From Paramecium tetraurelia (lineage: Eukaryota > Ciliophora > Oligohymenophorea > Peniculida > Parameciidae): a DNA stretch of 64,000 bases. Numbering within the stretch: the first letter of the stretch is position 1; each line of letters opens with the position of its first letter. The notes beneath the pieces are model-generated. The model searched no databases. It was not told the DNA's origin and worked only from the letters and a program-made list of their open reading frames with translations. The stretch covers positions 1-64,000 of the forward strand of contig NW_001799000.1 of the NCBI RefSeq assembly GCF_000165425.1. The letters run 5' to 3'. This document shows positions 61,748-64,000 of this stretch, piece by piece. Position numbers and translations under genes: made by a program.

Positions 61748-63321
61748 ATGAACAACATCTATTAAGCCTAATTAACGGAAAGTAATCGCAAAAATTATCT
61801 AAAGTTGGTTAACCTGTTGTAAATGATTATTTTTTATAATGAGTATTGCAATTTTAAGATTAAAGAAACTTCATCTTAATTAGATTTGGATATCGAAAAA
61901 ATTGATTAAGAAATTCAGCAAAAAGAAGAGAGATTATTAAAGAGCAAAAGACGCTACCAAAAATGCAAAATCTACAAAGAGGAATTAAAAAAGCAATTAA
62001 AATTGAAACCATAAAAAGTTTATGGATGTTTGCATTGTAGTCTCGAATTCAGCAACACCATTCTTTTGGATAGACACATGGAGATCCACAAAGAGCCACC
62101 TAACATAACTCCACAAATAATAGCAATTCAGAAGGAATTACAATAATAATTAATGTACATGTACTAAGCAAAACAACAAAGAAAACAATTGGAATTATAG
62201 AAGGAGGACTTAAAATGTGGGATGTTGGCAGCTGCAGGTATTTATAAATTATCATTTTAGAAAGAAATTAAGAACTTGTGTCAAATGAAAAAATGCGGTA
62301 GATTGAGAAGGTTTATATTGAAAAAGTAAATAAATTGGAGACACTATTGAATTAATTAAATTCATAGACTGAAAAAGAATAATATGCAAGTGAATGGTTG
62401 GATAATCTTGAAGAAGGAATTAATGAATAATTAAATTTGAAGAGCGAATAGGAAAAATTATTAAAAACATAAATTGAGGCTTAACAAGCATAATCCAAAG
62501 TGTTCAAAAGTTAAAGATCATTGTAAACATCTAAAAAAGATCTCAGAATCCCAAGCAATACAAGTTTTAAACCCTAATCTTAACTTTATATCTAATCTTA
62601 GGTTCGTGGATCAAATCATTAATTTCGTAGATCCAATGGTGGAATTGAATATGCTTCTGATGACTCCCCAAGAGAGGAAATAATATTAGAAGAGGATGAT
62701 TAAGTCAGAGAAAATTTTGGTCACACAAAGAACTTCTCTAGTGCTACTTCAAAGTTGAAGGGGATGCATTCTAAAAATCCATCTGGGGTTTCCTTTTAAG
62801 AAAGTAATTTAAGAGGTTTAACTAAATTTGAATAATACGAATATAGATATTAAGAGTTTAATAGTTTAGTAACTGAAATGCTGCTGAATAGATACTATTT
62901 AAGAAGAACTTAATTTGATCCACAAGTGATTGAAAAGGAAAGGCTAAAGTTATTGGATTAATTTGAGGACTTGGATGAAGTAGATGATTTGGAAGATCTA
63001 TTAAAATAAATGTAAAAATAGACGAAAGGATTTGAGAAGAGAAAGAGATATTAAATAAAAAAGAAGAAGCTACGCCTATAAGATTAGGCAGAGAATGAAG
63101 ATAAGGAGCATACTATTACTACTTTGGAATCCAGCAGTGAAAATTAGGAAAGCTAGGAGGAAAAGGATGAGGAAATTGAGCTAAGGACTAATTAATAGTT
63201 TGAGCTAAGGAAGTTCCCATTTAAAATAGCAGGAGGAGATTAAGAACAAGGGAATTAATATTAGCAATACTAAGAGCCTGGACAGGGATATGGAGTAAAT
63301 ACTTTTAGTATAAATTATTGA
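61748..63321 (+). CDS. DZIP1/Iguana-like basal-body protein
   Basis: 516 residues with one 23-nt intron. An N-terminal helical domain (YLKLVNLLQMIIFYNEY) is followed by a coiled coil and a single C2H2 finger with CLHC...H...H, at about residues 98-118. A long helical Lys/Glu/Gln-rich C-terminus follows. This order (DZIP1 N-terminal domain, coiled coil, one C2H2, coiled coil) matches DZIP1/DZIP1L, needed at the transition zone for ciliogenesis. The finger has standard spacing, so it is likely functional. The C-terminal 200 residues are low complexity. Confidence 0.8.
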
Positions 63322-63885
63322 ATAAATAATTAGCAAAATATACATTAAAATCAAAAATAATATTCTTCTCTTTTTATTATCTTTTTTTAAAGAACTTTTT
63401 TGTTTTTATATATATTGAAATCAAAAATTTAATTCTTTGAAATTATTCACCCAATGGTTTGTAAATTATTCTAATCGGATTTAACTTGATTCTGCTTATT
63501 TTATCCTATTCTCTTAAATATTAGTAAATCGAAATTATGATTAAATACAAAAGATGTAAAAAATATACCGAATGAAATTGGATATATCTATAAGATAGGA
63601 TGATTCGTATCGATTTTGTTTGGTTCATTATTTTCTGGTTGATAATCATAAGATAGGATCTTAAAAAATATTTGTTTTGAAAATTGGCATTGAGAGGTTG
63701 TCAAATATTTCACAATTTTGAGAAAATTCAAGAAATTTGCCTTAATTAACATTAAAATTGACTGAGAGCGAAAATATTAAATAATAAATATGAAAATTTT
63801 AAAGACTATTTTTATATTAAAATCAGATAAAATATTCTATCTCTCCCAATTACAGTATTACATAATTTTTCTATCAGTAATCATA
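63322..63885. other. Intergenic, nothing seen
   Basis: AT-rich spacer downstream of the DZIP1-like gene. No gene is supported. Confidence 0.5.
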
Positions 63886-64000
63886 ATGTATGGGAATTGT
63901 TTAGTTTGTGAATGTAATTATTTTATTAACTAAAAGGGAAAAAATTGTTCTAATTCTAGATCCTCCACTATAAGTATTGTGATAAAATCATTAATACAAT
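63886..64000 (+). CDS. Possible gene start running off the window
   Basis: An ATG at 63886 opens a frame with no TGA to the window end (38 codons). It starts MYGNCLVCECNYFINQKGKN, with four closely spaced Cys. It could be the first exon of a Cys-containing protein or a chance ORF. The sequence beyond the edge is needed to judge. Confidence 0.3.

Noticed and set aside
1-64000. Possible transposon or internal eliminated sequence
   Set aside because: I looked for transposase-like motifs, terminal inverted repeats and TA-bounded insertions inside genes. The intact genes are not interrupted by anything but tiny introns, so no such element can be supported by eye.

Overview
The window reads as macronuclear-type DNA of a ciliate, most likely Paramecium. 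Three things seen in the sequence support this. It is very AT-rich. Every recognisable gene uses TAA and TAG inside conserved domains where Gln is expected and ends at TGA. Genes are cut by very small introns (about 20-36 nt, GTA...TAG/AAG/CAG) whose removal restores frame and conserved motifs. Intergenic gaps are often only 40-150 bp. I saw no tRNA, rRNA, CRISPR array, telomere repeat or recognisable intact transposon.

Left part (about 1-13.3 kb): few intact genes. It holds stretches that look like former coding sequence on both strands (a helical-repeat-like protein, a cysteine-rich surface protein, an unknown long ORF, a protein kinase and von Willebrand A half-domains), broken by frameshifts and in-frame TGA codons. 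One apparently intact gene lies among them: a TMBIM/Bax-inhibitor-like membrane protein at 10997-11873.

Middle (14.4-31 kb): a B-box/MORN-like repeat protein, a ULK-like kinase with damaged catalytic motifs, a membrane-anchored otubain-like protein whose nucleophile position is Ser, DJ-1, an HCNGP/SAP30BP-like protein, citrate synthase, an ER-type J protein, several unknown proteins and a cyclic-nucleotide-type K+ channel.

Right (31-64 kb): a dense run of genes. It includes an RCC1-repeat protein, coiled-coil and small unknown proteins, a RanBP2-type zinc finger, a RING-H2 protein, ubiquilin, a J-like protein with a degenerate HPD, a TPR protein, an ABCA-type half transporter, a DPY30-like protein, a 1693-residue multi-pass membrane protein, lipoate-protein ligase, EF-hand and coiled-coil proteins, a RING+LRR protein, ribosomal protein eS30 with a C-terminal extension, a theta-type GST, and a DZIP1/Iguana-like protein. 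A partial ORF runs off the right edge.

There is no operon logic. Neighbours are unrelated or loosely themed (several cilium-type proteins; a proteostasis group of RING-H2, ubiquilin and J-like protein at 40.7-44.4 kb). All translations were done by hand, so exon joins in multi-intron genes are models. Lengths quoted are those for which all joins keep frame.
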